Shown here piece after piece: positions 6,612-15,232 of a stretch of 64,000 bases of DNA (its first letter is position 1; each line of letters opens with the position of its first letter). The stretch is from an uncultured Flavonifractor sp. (lineage in GTDB: Bacteria; Bacillota; Clostridia; Oscillospirales; Oscillospiraceae). The stretch lies in the NCBI RefSeq assembly GCF_944385615.1, contig NZ_CALWXV010000006.1, forward strand, positions 16,404 to 80,403. Direction: 5' to 3'. A model generated the notes under the pieces. The model searched no databases. It was not told the DNA's origin and saw nothing but the letters and a program-made list of their open reading frames with translations. Both the position numbers and the translations under genes were made by a program.

Positions 6612-8207
6612 ATGAAACTGACCTTTTTCGGCGCCGCCCGGGCCGTCACCGGCAGCTGCCATTGTGTGGAATGCGGCGGGAAAAAGATTCTGGTGGACTG
6701 CGGCCTGCAGCAGGGCCGGGACGAGCGGGACAACCAGGAGCTGGACTTCAACGCCGGGTACATCGACGCGGTGGTGGTCACCCACGCCCATATCGACCAC
6801 TCGGGCCGTATCCCCCTGCTGGTAAAGCAGGGCTTTGAAGGCAACATCTACTGCACCCGGCTGACGGGGCAGCTGCTGTCTATCATGCTGCGGGACTCCG
6901 CCCACATTCAGGAGAGCGACGCCCAGTGGGCCAACCAAAAGGGCAGGCGGGCAGGGGCCGAGCCGGTGGAGCCGCTGTACACCGTGGCCGACGCCGAGGC
7001 CGCCATCAAACACATCGTTACCTGCGAGTACGGCACCCGTCTGCAAATCGAGGATGGGGTGAAGGTCCGCTTTGTGGACGCGGGCCACCTGCTGGGCTCG
7101 GCCAGTGTGGAGATGTGGCTCACCGAGGGGGACGAGACCCGGAAACTGGTCTTTTCCGGCGACATCGGCAACCGGGACCAGCCCATCATCCGGGACCCGC
7201 AGTACATCAAGGAGGCCGACTACGTCCTCACCGAGTCCACCTATGGCGACCGGCTCCACGACATGAGCGAGAAGCCGGACTATGCCGGCGATCTGGCCGC
7301 CATCATTGACGAAACCCTGGGCAAGGGGGGCAACGTCATTATCCCTTCCTTCGCCGTGGGCCGCACCCAGGAGCTTTTATACTTCATACGGGAGATGAAG
7401 GAGCAGGGGCTGGTAAAGAGCCTGCCCAGCTTCCAGGTGGTGGTGGACTCCCCCCTGGCGGGCGAGGCCACCCGCATCTTCTCCGGGGACCTCCACGGCT
7501 ACCTGGACGAGGACGCCATCGCCGCTCTGAAGGGGGGCGCCCTGTTCCAGTTCCCCGGCCTCACCATCACCGAGAGCAGCGAGGAGTCCCGGGCCCTCAA
7601 TGAGGACAAGACCCCACGGGTCATTATCTCGGCCTCCGGCATGTGCGACGCCGGCCGCATCCGCCACCATCTGAAGCACAATCTGTGGCGGCCGGAGTGC
7701 GCCGTGGTCTTTGTGGGCTTCCAGGCCGAGGGCAGTCTGGGCCGTCGGCTGCTCAACGGGGTCACGTCGGTGAAGCTCTTTGGGGAGGAGATCGCCGTCC
7801 GGGCCAAAATCGTCAACTTCCAGGGCCTTAGTTCCCACGCCGACCGGGACGGCCTGCTGCGGTGGATCGAAAGCTACAATCCCCACCCCAAGCAGGTCTT
7901 TGTGGTCCACGGCGACGCGGAGGTCACCGAACGCTACGCCAACACCCTGCGCCAGCGGGGGCTGGCCGCCCACGCCCCCAACTATGAGGAGGTCTATGAC
8001 CTGCTCACCAACCAGATGCTCTCCCCCGGCCTGCCGCCGGAGCAGAAACCCGCCGCCACCCCCGGCGCCTCCCCCGCCTACCAGCGGCTGGAGGAGGTGG
8101 GCCGCAAGCTGATGGAGGTCATCGCCCACAACAAGGGGGGCACCAACAAGGACCTGGGCAAGTTTGCCGACCAGCTGCGGGCCCTCATCGAAAAATGGGA
8201 CCGCTGA
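6612..8207 (+). CDS. Metallo-beta-lactamase fold hydrolase with beta-CASP and RMMBL (RNase-like)
   Basis: The start MKLTFFGAARAVTG is five bases after GGAGGTG; 531 residues. The zinc-binding motif THAHIDHSG is near residue 60, with further metal ligands in DAGHLLGSA and FSGDIGN. The beta-CASP domain (NVIIPSFAVGRTQELLY, then SASGMCDAGRIRHH) covers about residues 235-400, and the RMMBL end has SSHADRDGLLRW and VVHGDAEVTERYA. Relatives are exo/endoribonucleases of the CPSF73/TTHA0252 type, so a cytoplasmic role in RNA processing is expected. An extra C-terminal helical region (residues 480-531) is beyond the core family. It is the first backbone gene after the integration site. Confidence 0.85.
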   Translation: MKLTFFGAARAVTGSCHCVECGGKKILVDCGLQQGRDERDNQELDFNAGYIDAVVVTHAHIDHSGRIPLLVKQGFEGNIYCTRLTGQLLSIMLRDSAHIQESDAQWANQKGRRAGAEPVEPLYTVADAEAAIKHIVTCEYGTRLQIEDGVKVRFVDAGHLLGSASVEMWLTEGDETRKLVFSGDIGNRDQPIIRDPQYIKEADYVLTESTYGDRLHDMSEKPDYAGDLAAIIDETLGKGGNVIIPSFAVGRTQELLYFIREMKEQGLVKSLPSFQVVVDSPLAGEATRIFSGDLHGYLDEDAIAALKGGALFQFPGLTITESSEESRALNEDKTPRVIISASGMCDAGRIRHHLKHNLWRPECAVVFVGFQAEGSLGRRLLNGVTSVKLFGEEIAVRAKIVNFQGLSSHADRDGLLRWIESYNPHPKQVFVVHGDAEVTERYANTLRQRGLAAHAPNYEEVYDLLTNQMLSPGLPPEQKPAATPGASPAYQRLEEVGRKLMEVIAHNKGGTNKDLGKFADQLRALIEKWDR

Positions 8208-8557
8208 ATCTTCCCTATGGACGCAAAAAGACCGCAGACAGTTGTCTGCGGTCTTCAGCGTGTCGAGAAACCTCGACACGCTTCTCAAAAATGCAAGCAT
8301 TTTTTCGAGGAGATGCAGCCCGCCGCGCGCAGCCTTTGGCCAATGGGCCAAAGGCCACACTTGCGGGCTGAGCAGTGTTTTTTCTGAGGCACATGTCCTC
8401 AGAAAAAACAGATTTCCACTCTGTTTTGCCGCCTGCGGGCGGCAAAACTCTGCCGAGGGCTTTTTCCTATACAAGAAACGCTTTCCCTCTTGCGTGGATT
8501 TTACCTTCTTCGACAGACTAAAGACCGCAGACAGCTGTCTGCGGTCTTTTTCTGTTG
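8208..8557. repeat. Structured multi-hairpin intergenic element, copy A
   Basis: The 350-bp gap between two convergent genes is almost entirely palindromic. It is bounded by two near-identical terminator-like hairpins (8230-8255 and 8520-8550; GACCGCAGACA with its complement). Inside are, in order, GCGTGTCGAG/CTCGACACGC, AAAAATGC/GCATTTTT, GCCTTTGGCC/GGCCAAAGGC, TTTTTTCTGAGG/CCTCAGAAAAAA and GTTTTGCCGCC/GGCGGCAAAAC. Read on the minus strand it aligns block by block with a second element at 32.1 kb: the same hairpin order, the shared loop ACATGTG, and the shared segment GCAAGTGTGG. It is either a structured RNA or a mobile intergenic repeat. It also supplies termination for both flanking genes. 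Confidence 0.7.
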
Positions 8558-9163
8558 TTACGCTACGGCGCTGCCGTGGACGATGGCCCCAAAATTCTGA
8601 AAGGGCAGCAGCACCCACAGGGCCCGGCCCAGCACATACCGCTCGTCCACCGTGCCCAGGGTCACGTCCCGGCTGTCGGAGGAGGCGTTGCGGTTGTCCC
8701 CCATGACAAAGATGGAGCCCTCGGGCACCACCACGTCGGTGATGGACTCCCGGGGCGGTTCCACCATGACCTCGTTGATATAGGGCTCATCCAGCACCTG
8801 ACCGTCCACCGACACAGTACCGGCGTCGTAGTCAATGACCACATGCTGGCCGCCGGTGGCGATGACCCGCTTGACGATGGGGCCCTCGGCGGCGTCAAAC
8901 TCCTTGGTGAGCACCACCACGTCCCCCTGCTTGGGGGTATAGCCGATGCTCTGCAAGAGCAGCAGGTCGCCGTCGTGGAGGGTGGGGTACATGGAACTGC
9001 CCACCACGCCGATGATACGGCCCACAAAGGTGAAAATCAAAATCAGGGCCACCAGTACCATCACCAGGGCCTGCAGCCAGAAGTACAGGTCCACCTTCAG
9101 GGCGTCCTTCCCCTCCAGCTCCTTCTCCTGGGTCTTGTCTTTTGCCAATGCCATCAGCTCCAT
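8558..9163 (-). CDS. lepB: Signal peptidase I
   Basis: The product (201 residues) has an N-terminal cytoplasmic stretch and one membrane anchor at about residues 28-50 (FWLQALVMVLVALILIFTFV). The catalytic serine is in GSSMYPTLHDGD and the catalytic lysine in PIVKRVIATGG, the standard Ser/Lys dyad of S26 type I peptidases; MGDNRNASSDSR is the conserved box E. It removes signal peptides from exported proteins at the outer membrane face. The start ATG at 9163 lacks a good ribosome site, so a start a few codons later is possible. It is convergent with the hydrolase gene across the structured element. Confidence 0.95.
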   Translation of the reverse strand: MELMALAKDKTQEKELEGKDALKVDLYFWLQALVMVLVALILIFTFVGRIIGVVGSSMYPTLHDGDLLLLQSIGYTPKQGDVVVLTKEFDAAEGPIVKRVIATGGQHVVIDYDAGTVSVDGQVLDEPYINEVMVEPPRESITDVVVPEGSIFVMGDNRNASSDSRDVTLGTVDERYVLGRALWVLLPFQNFGAIVHGSAVA

Positions 9164-9274
9164 ACGCTTGAAATATCCAACATTATAGCGCCCTTTTCCC
9201 CCGATTGCAAGGGAAATACCGCTCAGCGCCTCCGCTTCCCCGTATCAGCTCCTTGAAGCGCCCTCTGACGCTCC

Positions 9275-9703
9275 TCACGGCTGCTTCTCTACGATGACGC
9301 CATCCTTAATTTCCAATTCGCCCAAATGATTCAGCTTGTCCCGATAGGTAAGCTCCGATTCATCTTCATAGCCCACAAAACACACCTCCGCGATGTCCTC
9401 CCGGTTGAAGAAAATCATGGCTTTCGGATCGATGATCCCCTCTGGATAGTAGCAAGCGGAATAGTCATATATGGTGTCTGATCCGGCCATGCTCTGGATG
9501 CGGCCGCAAATCATGATGGTCTTATTCCCGTCCTCCAGCAAAACAACCGAACCGACGGGAAGAAACTCCGTCTTAAAATCTCTTGCGGCTGTAGAATCAG
9601 ACGGCTGTGCTTGGTCGGCTGGCGGCTGAGTCTTGCCGCAGGCCGTCAAAGAAAGGACAGCAGCGAAAAGCAAACATACAAGTAAGGTTTTTTGAAGCCG
9701 CAT
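9275..9703 (-). CDS. Lipoprotein with a DUF4176 domain
   Basis: The N terminus MRLQKTLLVCLLFAAVLSL followed by TACGK is a lipoprotein signal peptide with the lipidated Cys at residue 22. Residues 45-135 (FLPVGSVVLLEDGNKTIMIC, then GRIQSM, YDYSACYYPEGIIDP and FFNREDIAEVCFVGYEDE) match DUF4176, a small domain usually encoded near type VII secretion genes in Firmicutes. Here it is carried on a surface lipoprotein with no secretion genes nearby. Function unknown; 142 residues. Confidence 0.7.
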   Translation of the reverse strand: MRLQKTLLVCLLFAAVLSLTACGKTQPPADQAQPSDSTAARDFKTEFLPVGSVVLLEDGNKTIMICGRIQSMAGSDTIYDYSACYYPEGIIDPKAMIFFNREDIAEVCFVGYEDESELTYRDKLNHLGELEIKDGVIVEKQP

Positions 9704-9730
9704 ATCTTACCTTCCTTTCTGCCCGATGGC

Positions 9731-11935
9731 TCAGCGCTCCTGCTCCCAAGCCTTTTCCCGGCTGTGACAGGTAAAGAGCAGGATCTGCCGCTCCTTCCCC
9801 AGCTCACTCAGGCAGTCCAGAGCCAGCGCCATCCGCTCATCGTCAAAGTTGGCCAGGGCGTCGTCCAGCACCAAGGGACAGGGCTCCTCTCCCGGGAGCA
9901 CCAGCCGGCAGGCCGCCAGACGTACCGCCAGATAGAGCTGGTCCGCCGTCCCCTGAGACAGCGCCAAAGCCCGCCGGGGCTGGAGGCTGCCTGCCTCCTC
10001 GGCCAGGGCCTCAAACTGCCGGGTAAGGGACACCTTGTCGTACTTGCCCCCGGTGAGTTTGGCCAGATAGTCTCCGGCCAGCCGGTTGAGGGCGGGGGAG
10101 AACCGGGCCTGGAGCCCGGTGTGGGCGGCATCCAGGGCGGTGAGCGCGGCCTCCAGAGCGGCATATTCCCGCTGCCGCCGCTCCAGCTCCTCCCGGGCAG
10201 CCTCCTTCCGCTCCTCCAGCTCCGCCGGGTCCCCCAGGGTATTCAGCTCCCCCTGGGCCATGGCCAGGCCGCTGCGCAGCCGGGACAGCTCTCCCTCGGC
10301 GGCGCTGAGCCGGGCCGCCGTCTCCGCCGGGTCGAACCGGGGCTCCACCCCGGGGTCGGCGGCCACCGGAGTGGGCTTGGGCAGGCTGTCCGCCAGCTTG
10401 ACCGCCCCCTCCAGCTTGACCTGGGCGGTGGCCAGCCGCTCCTCCAGCTGGAGGGCCCGGGAGATGGCGGCAGACACCCCAAAGGTATCCTTCACCGTGG
10501 GGGCGAAGGGGTGGACCAGCTCCAGCAGGGCCTTGCGGATGTGCTCGTCCTGGGCAATCAGATCGGTGAGGGCCCGCTGGGCGCTCTCCCGCTGCTTGAC
10601 CGCCTGGTCGGCCAGCGCCCAAACCTCCCGGTAGGCGCTGGCCCGGGCCAGAATCCCCTCCGGGTCCTCCGCATCATACCGCTCCAGCAGCTCCGCCGTC
10701 CGGCCGGCGGCCCTCTTTTTCCACACAACCGCCGCCGCAATCAGGCCCACGCCCACTCCGGCCAGCACGCCGCAGGCCGCGCCCCCCATCCAGGGGGCGG
10801 GCAGCACACCGGCAAAGGCCAGGGCCAGCGATCCGGCGGCCAGCGCCAGGGCGATGACTCCCCCGGCGTACAGTCCCCCGCAGCGGGGCATTTCCCCCGC
10901 CGCCTGGGCGTCGTCGCTGGCCTGCTCCCAGGCCTCGTCGGGGGTCATCTGAGGAAAGAGGGGGTTGGCCATGGCGGCGGTGGCGGCGCGTTCTCCGTCC
11001 TTGGCCTCCTCCAGCCGCTCCTCGGCCTGCTTTCGGCTGGTGTGGAGGGCGTTGAGCCGGTTCAGCTCCCCTTGAGCCTGCTGCAAGGTGGCCTTGTCCG
11101 GGGGCGCACCGTGGCGGTTGAGCTCGGCCCGGATGGCCTCCACCTGCCCCTGTGCCTGCTCCAAAGCGGCCTGGGCCTCCTCCCACCGCTGGCGGCGGGA
11201 GGCCATGGCCCGGGCCAGGTGGGCGTCCCGCTCGGCCTGGAGATGCTTGTGCTCGGCCTGGAGCTTGTCCAGCTCCCGCTTGGCCTCCTGGGCCAGGCGG
11301 AAGGCCTTGGCCTGACGGCCCTCCAGTTCCCCGTCGGCGGCCAGCTCCTCCTCCAGTTTGGGAATGAGGCCGGTCTTGTTGTGCCTGCGGCGGTTGAGCC
11401 AGTCCCGCAGGCGGCGCTCCACCTGGGAGTAGGACACATCCTCCTCCCCGCTGGAAGCCAGGGCGGCGATGCGGGCCTCCAGCGCGGGGGCGCCGTCGAT
11501 GGCGGTCCCCCCCTGGCCCACAAAGGCGGAGCGTTCAAAGACCTCCCGGGGAGCGCCGATGAGGGTCTCCCCCACGTTGTCGGCGGTGAGGAAGGGCACC
11601 GGCTCCCCGGTGGCGGTATATACCGCCTCAAACTTGCCGAAGGGGGTGTTTCCCTTGGGTCCCCGGCGGAGGGTGATCTCCTCCCCCTTCCACTCCAGCT
11701 CCACTACGCCTTCCATGGCCCCGCCGTTCCAGGGCTGGTAGCGGTTTTTCTCGGCGATGTGGCCCTGCTTGTCCCGCTCCTTGGTGTTGATACCGTAAAA
11801 CATGGCCCGCAGGAAGGCGGACCAGGTGGACTTGCCCCCCTCGTTGGGGGCTTGAAGAATGTTGAGCCCCTCCTTCAGCGTCAGCTCCTGGTTGTCCAGG
11901 CCGCCGAAGGTGGCTTTCATACGCAGAATTTTCAT
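9731..11935 (-). CDS. SbcC/YhaN-like ATPase with membrane-type segments
   Basis: The start MKILRMKATFGGLDNQELTL overlaps the stop of the upstream exonuclease gene by four bases (ATGA), giving 734 residues. The N terminus has the Walker A motif NEGGKSTW. Two long Ala/Glu/Arg coiled coils surround a central hydrophobic pair of segments (IALALAAGSLALAFAGVL, then ACGVLAGVGVGLIAAAVVW). The C terminus holds the ABC signature region LSQGTADQLYLAVRLA and Walker B CPLVLDDALANFDDERM. This is the Rad50/SbcC plan; the central hydrophobic segments match Bacillus YhaN rather than classical SbcC. It should form a DNA double-strand-break-processing complex with the overlapping SbcD-like nuclease. Confidence 0.85.
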   Translation of the reverse strand: MKILRMKATFGGLDNQELTLKEGLNILQAPNEGGKSTWSAFLRAMFYGINTKERDKQGHIAEKNRYQPWNGGAMEGVVELEWKGEEITLRRGPKGNTPFGKFEAVYTATGEPVPFLTADNVGETLIGAPREVFERSAFVGQGGTAIDGAPALEARIAALASSGEEDVSYSQVERRLRDWLNRRRHNKTGLIPKLEEELAADGELEGRQAKAFRLAQEAKRELDKLQAEHKHLQAERDAHLARAMASRRQRWEEAQAALEQAQGQVEAIRAELNRHGAPPDKATLQQAQGELNRLNALHTSRKQAEERLEEAKDGERAATAAMANPLFPQMTPDEAWEQASDDAQAAGEMPRCGGLYAGGVIALALAAGSLALAFAGVLPAPWMGGAACGVLAGVGVGLIAAAVVWKKRAAGRTAELLERYDAEDPEGILARASAYREVWALADQAVKQRESAQRALTDLIAQDEHIRKALLELVHPFAPTVKDTFGVSAAISRALQLEERLATAQVKLEGAVKLADSLPKPTPVAADPGVEPRFDPAETAARLSAAEGELSRLRSGLAMAQGELNTLGDPAELEERKEAAREELERRQREYAALEAALTALDAAHTGLQARFSPALNRLAGDYLAKLTGGKYDKVSLTRQFEALAEEAGSLQPRRALALSQGTADQLYLAVRLAACRLVLPGEEPCPLVLDDALANFDDERMALALDCLSELGKERQILLFTCHSREKAWEQER

Positions 11936-13014
11936 GGACAGGGGTCCTCCCCGTTTTCCAGCGCCGCCAGGGCAAAGCGGGCGGCCAGCTCGGCCTCCGG
12001 CCCGCCGCTCCCCTTCAAGGCCCGGAGGACCAGCCCGGTGAGGGTGTCCTCCCCCGCCCGGGCCCACAGGTCCCGGTACTCCCGGGTCTGGTCCCGCAGG
12101 GTGACGCTATAGTAGTATGGTTCCGCCTGGGCGGTGAGGGCGGCCAGGTCCGGGAGCCCAAAGCTCCGCTGGCCGGTGAGCAGAATGCGGCAGCAGTCGC
12201 CGCAGGGCTCCCCCGGCAGGACGGCCTCCAGGGCCTCGGCGGCGCTGTCAGCCCCGGTGACGTCGGCCTCCACGATCTCATACCGCCGTCCGGCCAGGGG
12301 GACGAACTGGGCGGTGACGTCGCCGGGGCTGTCCCCTACGGTGACGGCCAGCACCCCCTTGTCCCCCGTCTCGTCAAAGCCTCTCCCCTCGGGGCAGCCG
12401 GGATAGGCCCACCAGGTATCCCCCGCCTTTTGCAGCCCCGAACAGGCGTGGACATGGCCCAGGGCCAGATAGGTCAGGCCGCTGGCGGCAATATCCGCCG
12501 GGTCGATGGGGCCATAGCGGCCCTTGCCCTCCACGTCGCCGTGGAGGACCATCAGGTGGACCTGTCCGTCCTGGGGGGCGGTAAAGCCCATCAGGGGAGA
12601 GCGGTCTGCCTGGGGAGTGGTGAAGGCCGCCCCGTGGACGGTACAGCCCAAATCGGGCAGAGCCACCGACTCAATGCCCACCGAGGAAAAGATATGTACG
12701 TTGTCGGGCCAGGCGGTGTTGGCGTACACCGACCGGGGACCGTAGCAGTCGTGATTGCCGGGGGCGATGAACACCGGGGCGTGGATCTGGCCCAGGGTGC
12801 GGGCCAGGGCCTCCACCGTCTCCTGGTAGGTCTGGCTGCCGTCCAGCAAATCGCCGGACAGCAGCACCAGGTCGGCCTGCCGCTCCTCCGCCAGGTCGGC
12901 CAGCTTGTCCAGCAGGGCCCGCTGCTCCTCCCGCCGCTGCCGGGCCTTATCGGCCGGCAGGGCCGCAAAGGGGGCGTCCAGATGAAAATCCGCCCCGTGA
13001 ATGATGGTCAGCAT
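11932..13014 (-). CDS. SbcD/YhaO-like DNA repair exonuclease
   Basis: This 360-residue protein has the Mre11/SbcD metallophosphoesterase motifs in order: GADFHLDAPF (motif I), LLSGDLLDG (II), APGNHDCYG (III), LHGDVEG (IV) and LGHVHACSG (V). These bind two Mn ions for nuclease activity. Its stop overlaps the start of the SbcC/YhaN-like gene, so the pair is co-translated and should work as one complex. The C-terminal 130 residues are the capping region. Length matches YhaO-type proteins. Confidence 0.9.
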   Translation of the reverse strand: MLTIIHGADFHLDAPFAALPADKARQRREEQRALLDKLADLAEERQADLVLLSGDLLDGSQTYQETVEALARTLGQIHAPVFIAPGNHDCYGPRSVYANTAWPDNVHIFSSVGIESVALPDLGCTVHGAAFTTPQADRSPLMGFTAPQDGQVHLMVLHGDVEGKGRYGPIDPADIAASGLTYLALGHVHACSGLQKAGDTWWAYPGCPEGRGFDETGDKGVLAVTVGDSPGDVTAQFVPLAGRRYEIVEADVTGADSAAEALEAVLPGEPCGDCCRILLTGQRSFGLPDLAALTAQAEPYYYSVTLRDQTREYRDLWARAGEDTLTGLVLRALKGSGGPEAELAARFALAALENGEDPCP

Positions 13015-13051
13015 GGTTTTGTGTTCCTTTCCAACAGGATATTGCGCAATA

Positions 13052-13834
13052 TTAGTCCCGGATGTCCACCCGTTCCACCCCTACACACTTGCGGGTGTCG
13101 GTGTCAATGGAGAACAGGACGCTCTCCAGCTTGCAGGGACCCTCCGCCTGCTCAAAGCGCCGGGGCAGCCCCCCCAAAAAGCGGTTGATGGCCTGCTCAG
13201 GTCGGATGCCCAGCACGCTGCGGGCCGGGCCGGTCATGCCCAGGTCGGTGACAAAGCCCAGGCCCTTGGGCAGCACCTGGCCGTCGGCGGTGGGCACATG
13301 GGTGTGGGTGCCCCACAGGGCCTGGACCCGTCCGTCCAGATAGTACCCCATGGCCCCCTTTTCGCTGGTGGCCTCGGCGTGGAAGTCCACCAGCACCAGG
13401 TCCGCCCCCTCCATCCGTTTCAACACCCGGTCGGCGGTGGTGAAGGGGTTTTCAAAGTTGCTGTCCATCTCGCACCGGCCGATGAGGTTCACCACCCCGA
13501 TGCGCAGGCCCTGGGGGCCGTCGTACACCCCCCAGCCCCGGCCGGGCACCCGGTTGGTGTAGTTGGCGGGCCGGAGGGTATACCGGTCGTTCTCCAGAAA
13601 GTCCGCGATCTGGATGCGGTTCCAGGTGTGGTTGCCCAGGGTGATGACGTCGGCCCCGGCGTCAAAAATATCCCGGGCCTGCCGGGGCAGAATACCAACG
13701 CCGGAGGCGTTCTCCCCGTTGACCACGGTAAAATGAACGTCATGGAGCTTTTTCAGGCTGCGGAGGTGACGGGCCAAACATTCCATACCGCTCTCGCCCA
13801 CCACATCGCCTACCGCCAGCACGTGTAAGATCAT
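13052..13834 (-). CDS. ymdB: YmdB-family metallophosphoesterase (TIGR00282)
   Basis: The 260-residue sequence shows the family motifs VLAVGDVVGESG, VNGENASGVGI, ITLGNHTWNR, LVDFHAEATSEKGAMG and WGTHTHVPTAD. YmdB of Bacillus is a 2',3'-cyclic nucleotide phosphodiesterase affecting biofilm and motility choices; in clostridia the gene is generally linked to rny and spoVS, but those genes are not seen here. The upstream neighbour is divergent. It lies 37 bp upstream of the SbcD-like gene on the same strand and may be co-transcribed. Confidence 0.9.
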   Translation of the reverse strand: MILHVLAVGDVVGESGMECLARHLRSLKKLHDVHFTVVNGENASGVGILPRQARDIFDAGADVITLGNHTWNRIQIADFLENDRYTLRPANYTNRVPGRGWGVYDGPQGLRIGVVNLIGRCEMDSNFENPFTTADRVLKRMEGADLVLVDFHAEATSEKGAMGYYLDGRVQALWGTHTHVPTADGQVLPKGLGFVTDLGMTGPARSVLGIRPEQAINRFLGGLPRRFEQAEGPCKLESVLFSIDTDTRKCVGVERVDIRD

Positions 13835-13968
13835 AGTCTGCCTCCCTCTTTGTGTTTACGCAGTATTGTTTATTATATGTGATTTTTCAAAAAAGAGCAA
13901 TTCCCGATTGCCCTCCTTTCCTTTTTTCGCGCTTTATGGTAAGATAGTGGAAAAAAGGGGGTATTTTG

Positions 13969-15219
13969 TTGTTGAAACGGTTTGTTCCTCTGCTCTTGTC
14001 CCTGAGCCTGGGGATGGCCCTCGCCGCCTGCGGAACGAAAGACGCCACAGAGTCGGCCCCGCCGGTCTCCCTTCCGCCCGCTGCGGCCACCCCCACGCCC
14101 ACCCCGGAGCCGACCCCCACCCCCATCCCCGCTATCACACAAGTTGGGCTGGATGAGGCGGTGGCCCAGGCCGGTACGGACCACGGGGCGGTGGGCGTCC
14201 AGGCCGCCGTGATCCAGGACGGAACGGTGGTGTTGGAGAGCGCCTGGGGCTGGGCAGTCAAGGACAGCGTGGCCCTCACCCCCCAGCACAAGCTGCGCTG
14301 TGCCTCCCTCACCAAGGTGGCGGTGGGCCTGTCCACCGCCCTGCTGCTGGACCAGGAGGTGATCGACCCGGAGGCCGACATTGCCCAATACTGGGGCTCC
14401 ACGGTGTGCAACCCCTACTATCCCGACACCCCGGTGACCATTGACGCCCTCATCACCCACACCTCCTCCCTCAGCGACGCCAGCAGTCTGTCCGCCCTGA
14501 AGGGTACCGCCGCCCGCCAGCGGCTGGCGGGCAGCGGCTTTCAGGCGGTGTGCCCCGGCGACCCCGCCGGGTGGTCGTATAACAACTACGGCTTTTCGGT
14601 GCTGGGCATGACTTTGGAGCTGGCCGCCGAACAGCCGCTGGACCAGGTGCTGGGAGAGGGGATGCTCCAGCCCATGGGCATCGACGCCGCCTTTGAGGCG
14701 GGCAGCGTCACCCACACCGAGCTGCTGGCCCCCCTCTATCAGGGCGGTTCTATGAGCCGCTCGGTATCGGAAATGCTGGGTTATGTGTGCAATCCCACGC
14801 CGGGCTACCGGGGCAACTTCTTTGCCGGCGGCTTTACGTGCAGCGCCGGGGACTACGCCCGGCTCATCGCCGTGCTGGCGGCGGACGGGGAATATGAGGG
14901 GCAGACCCTTCTCTCCCCGGAGGCGGTGACCTATCTGGAGACCCCCCTGGACCAGCCCATCACTGATGAAAACCGGGGCGTTACTTTCTACCAGTGCCGC
15001 CCCCTGCGGTATCAGGAGGACATGTACGGCCGGGAGGGGCTCTACTACCACACCGGCTCGGCCTATGGCTTTTACGGTTTTTTGTCCTATGACCCGGTGA
15101 CAAAAGACGGCCTGGTGGTGTTCACCACCGGCGCCGAGGGTTCCATAGATTCCTACGGGGTGTATGCCGTCTGCGGCGAGATTGCCCAGGCGGTGTACGA
15201 CCCCGCATCACGCGCATAA
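13969..15219 (+). CDS. Serine-hydrolase (beta-lactamase/PBP-like) lipoprotein
   Basis: Three consecutive TTG codons can start the frame; the middle one lies seven bases from AAGGGGG and is chosen. The signal peptide ends in a lipobox (LAAC), followed by a Pro/Thr linker. The hydrolase domain has the three active-site motifs of class C/D-alanyl peptidase relatives: SLTK (nucleophile Ser), YNNYG and YHTGSAYG. It should act on a D-amino-acid or peptide ester outside the cell, possibly in wall turnover. The following CapA-like gene starts 13 bp downstream with a similar signal peptide and Pro/Thr linker, so the two form an operon. Confidence 0.85.
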   Translation: MLKRFVPLLLSLSLGMALAACGTKDATESAPPVSLPPAAATPTPTPEPTPTPIPAITQVGLDEAVAQAGTDHGAVGVQAAVIQDGTVVLESAWGWAVKDSVALTPQHKLRCASLTKVAVGLSTALLLDQEVIDPEADIAQYWGSTVCNPYYPDTPVTIDALITHTSSLSDASSLSALKGTAARQRLAGSGFQAVCPGDPAGWSYNNYGFSVLGMTLELAAEQPLDQVLGEGMLQPMGIDAAFEAGSVTHTELLAPLYQGGSMSRSVSEMLGYVCNPTPGYRGNFFAGGFTCSAGDYARLIAVLAADGEYEGQTLLSPEAVTYLETPLDQPITDENRGVTFYQCRPLRYQEDMYGREGLYYHTGSAYGFYGFLSYDPVTKDGLVVFTTGAEGSIDSYGVYAVCGEIAQAVYDPASRA

Positions 15220-15232
15220 GGAGGCCGCTTTT

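Noticed and set aside
9692-12112. Very long open frame on the plus strand opposite the SbcC-like gene
   Set aside because: It is Gly/Leu/Gln-rich without domains and mirrors the high-GC codon pattern of the real gene on the other strand; no ribosome site.
14090-14130. Short CCCAC/CCCCG-type repeats
   Set aside because: They encode the Pro/Thr linker of a lipoprotein; the same kind of linker explains similar repeats near 15.3 kb. Not a CRISPR or regulatory repeat.
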